5,703 nucleotides of DNA. It comes from Nitrospirales bacterium. Its GTDB lineage: Bacteria; Nitrospirota; Nitrospiria; Nitrospirales; UBA8639. The notes under the pieces are model-generated. The model saw only the letters and a program-made list of their open reading frames with translations. It ran no database searches and was not told the origin of the DNA. Position numbers and translations under genes: made by a program. Positions within the stretch are counted from its first letter, which is position 1. Each line of letters begins with the position of its first letter. This document shows, piece by piece, positions 4,247 to 5,703 of the stretch. Location: NCBI GenBank assembly GCA_021604265.1, contig BQIY01000173.1, positions 1-5,703 on the forward strand, given 5' to 3'.

Positions 4247-5566
4247 ATGAAATTGGAAATGACCGAATTAGGACCTGTTAAACGGGCTTTGAAGATTGAA
4301 GTTCCGGAAGATGCCGTCAATGATGAATTTCAAAGGGTCTATGGGGAACTCAAACGTCAAGTCCGTGTCCCTGGATTTCGTCAAGGCAAAGCCCCAATTG
4401 CCGTGTTGGAAAAACGTTATGCCAAGATGGTGGAACAAGATGTGGTGCAACGGATTGTCCCCAATTTTTATCAACAAGCGGTCAAGGAAGCTGGCGTTGT
4501 TCCAGTGCTCGTTGATATCCCGCCATTTGAACGATTAAAAATACAGCGAAACGCTTCCTTTACCTTTACGGCAACCGTCGAGATCAAGCCAACCATTAAA
4601 CTTGGCGATTATCGCCCCCCTAACCCGATATCTCTCAAACCTGACGCTCGGACAGTCACTGAAGAACAGGTCGATCAGGCATTAGCAAACCTCCAGGAGC
4701 AGCATGCGCAAATTGATGCCGCTCCCGATGGTGCCGTGCTTGCTGACGGCATGCATGCCGTCTTGACCTTGGAAGGATTACTTGATGGGCAACCCGTTGA
4801 AGGGACCAAGAAAACAGGCCATTTGCACAAAATTGGGTCAAAAACACCAATTCTTGGAGTGGAAGCTGAAGAACACCTGATCGGGCAAACGGCTGGGTCG
4901 AGAGTCGACATCAAACAAGAATATCCAGCCAATCATCCAGATGAACGACTGGCCGGAAAAACCGTCACATTCAGTTTCACCATCGATGCGATCAAACAAC
5001 AAACACTCCCTGAATTGGATGATGAATTTGCCAAAGACTGCGGAGACTATGAAAATCTGGAACACCTCAAGACATCCATTCGTGAACAGTTTGATACATT
5101 GCTCAAACGAGACATCGAAGACGGCTACAAAGAACAAGTCATTGACCGGCTCGTCACCATGCACCACTTTGATATTCCAGAGCCGCTTATTGAACGTGAG
5201 CTCCAAACCATGGTGCGACAAAAGTTGCTGCGCGAACATCAAAAAGGCCAGGGCGGCACCGATGATCCGCTTAAACTTCAGGAAGAAGCCAAGCGTCTTC
5301 AACAAGAGCTCCAGCCTGAAGCCAAAAAACGGGTCAAACTTGGATTAATCCTTGAAAGTATTTCCGAGAAAGAGGGGCTGACGGTCGAAGACGATGACAT
5401 GGAGGCAGAGATGACGAAGCTCGCCCAACAGGTGAAACTGCCTGTGGAAGAAGTACGAAAAATGGTTGAAGCCGGAGGCCAGCAATCGCGTGAGGAGTTT
5501 CGTGAACGTCTTCTGGCAGAAAAAGCGCTCCAACTCGTGTACCAATTTTCCGTGATTCAAGGGTAA
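4247..5566 (+). CDS. tig: trigger factor, ribosome-associated chaperone
   Basis: Trigger factor binds near the ribosomal exit tunnel and shields emerging chains. The 439 residues match the full family length and order. The N-terminal ribosome-binding domain (1 to about 120) carries the signature GFRQGKAP (43-50). An FKBP-like PPIase domain spans about 165-250, and the helical chaperone domain continues from the conserved PELDDEFAKD (255-264) to the end. By eye against E. coli trigger factor, active-site aromatics of the PPIase domain are mostly replaced: Leu175, Val184, Leu193, Val205 (PILGVE instead of IPGFE) and His230; Phe242 is kept. Prolyl isomerase activity is therefore doubtful, while chaperone function does not depend on it. 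The start is supported by GAGGAG ten bases upstream and by the family N-terminus. clpP follows after 105 bases on the same strand, the common tig-clpP order. Confidence 0.97.
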   Translation: MKLEMTELGPVKRALKIEVPEDAVNDEFQRVYGELKRQVRVPGFRQGKAPIAVLEKRYAKMVEQDVVQRIVPNFYQQAVKEAGVVPVLVDIPPFERLKIQRNASFTFTATVEIKPTIKLGDYRPPNPISLKPDARTVTEEQVDQALANLQEQHAQIDAAPDGAVLADGMHAVLTLEGLLDGQPVEGTKKTGHLHKIGSKTPILGVEAEEHLIGQTAGSRVDIKQEYPANHPDERLAGKTVTFSFTIDAIKQQTLPELDDEFAKDCGDYENLEHLKTSIREQFDTLLKRDIEDGYKEQVIDRLVTMHHFDIPEPLIERELQTMVRQKLLREHQKGQGGTDDPLKLQEEAKRLQQELQPEAKKRVKLGLILESISEKEGLTVEDDDMEAEMTKLAQQVKLPVEEVRKMVEAGGQQSREEFRERLLAEKALQLVYQFSVIQG

Positions 5567-5671
5567 GTTATTGACGAAACCTTGAAGAACATACATTGAA
5601 TCCATCAGACCGAAATCGTTAAGAAACCCAGATACGCAAACCGATAAAGCCCCTGAGGAGGAACCGACCGT

Positions 5672-5703
5672 ATGCTCATTCCAATGGTTATTGAACAAAC
5701 CAC
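5672..5703 (+). CDS. clpP: ATP-dependent Clp protease proteolytic subunit (partial, N-terminus only)
   Basis: Only ten codons are visible, reading MLIPMVIEQT. This matches the conserved ClpP N-terminus (LVPMVIEQT in E. coli), the segment that forms the axial loops touching the ClpX or ClpA unfoldase. ClpP is the serine peptidase chamber of the cytosolic Clp proteases. A strong Shine-Dalgarno GAGGAGG (5655-5661) lies ten bases before the ATG. The gene follows tig by 105 bases with no terminator-like hairpin between, so co-transcription is likely. TTGACG at 5571-5576 lacks a good -10 partner. Catalytic residues lie beyond the window. Confidence 0.88.
   Translation, partial: MLIPMVIEQT

Noticed and set aside
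4838..5305. 155-codon minus-strand frame, and others inside tig
   Set aside because: These are shadows of the tig coding sequence, explained by its codon use.
5567..5671. Separate clpP promoter starting from TTGACG at 5571
   Set aside because: No acceptable -10 hexamer lies 16-18 bases downstream; the best (TACATT) is at 15 bases and matches 4/6.

Overview
The window looks like ordinary bacterial chromosome at roughly 50% G+C. It carries housekeeping genes in two divergent blocks that meet around 3.6-3.8 kb. No phage, transposon, CRISPR or defence genes are visible. Protein style and gene content (a Nitrospira-like trigger factor followed by clpP, and the small SRP RNA just before dnaX) suggest a Nitrospirota-like bacterium. 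That placement is inference from memory of such genomes, not a search result.

Minus-strand block (1-3593), in order of transcription: an 81-residue protein of unknown function (3593-3348), a six-helix membrane protein of unknown function (3158-2349, probably starting at GTG), tRNA-Ser(GGA) (2128-2039), a small VOC/glyoxalase-fold protein (1928-1554), the 4.5S-type SRP RNA ffs (1532-1432), and dnaX (from 1331 and running off the left edge). dnaX encodes the clamp-loader subunits tau/gamma. The SRP RNA works with Ffh in co-translational membrane targeting.

Plus-strand block (3800-5703): tRNA-Leu(UAG), a 364-base intergenic region, tig (trigger factor) and the first ten codons of clpP. Trigger factor is the ribosome-bound chaperone and ClpP is the protease subunit, so the tig-clpP pair links folding and degradation of cytosolic proteins. 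With the SRP RNA in the other block, the window holds parts of both systems that meet nascent chains at the ribosome exit.

The least explained stretch is the tig upstream region (3883-4246). It contains an 8-bp-arm inverted repeat, a -10-like hexamer, a nested hairpin, a 21-bp-spaced direct repeat, a possible 28-codon micro-ORF, a hairpin with a T-run, and a ribosome binding site that can pair with bases next to the tig start codon. Each of these is weak alone and several could arise by chance in AT-rich DNA. Together they make this the best candidate for an undescribed regulatory leader or small RNA. Other points of note are a trigger factor whose PPIase domain has lost most active-site aromatic residues, and two genes (dnaX and the 81-residue ORF) whose start codons have no Shine-Dalgarno sequence.
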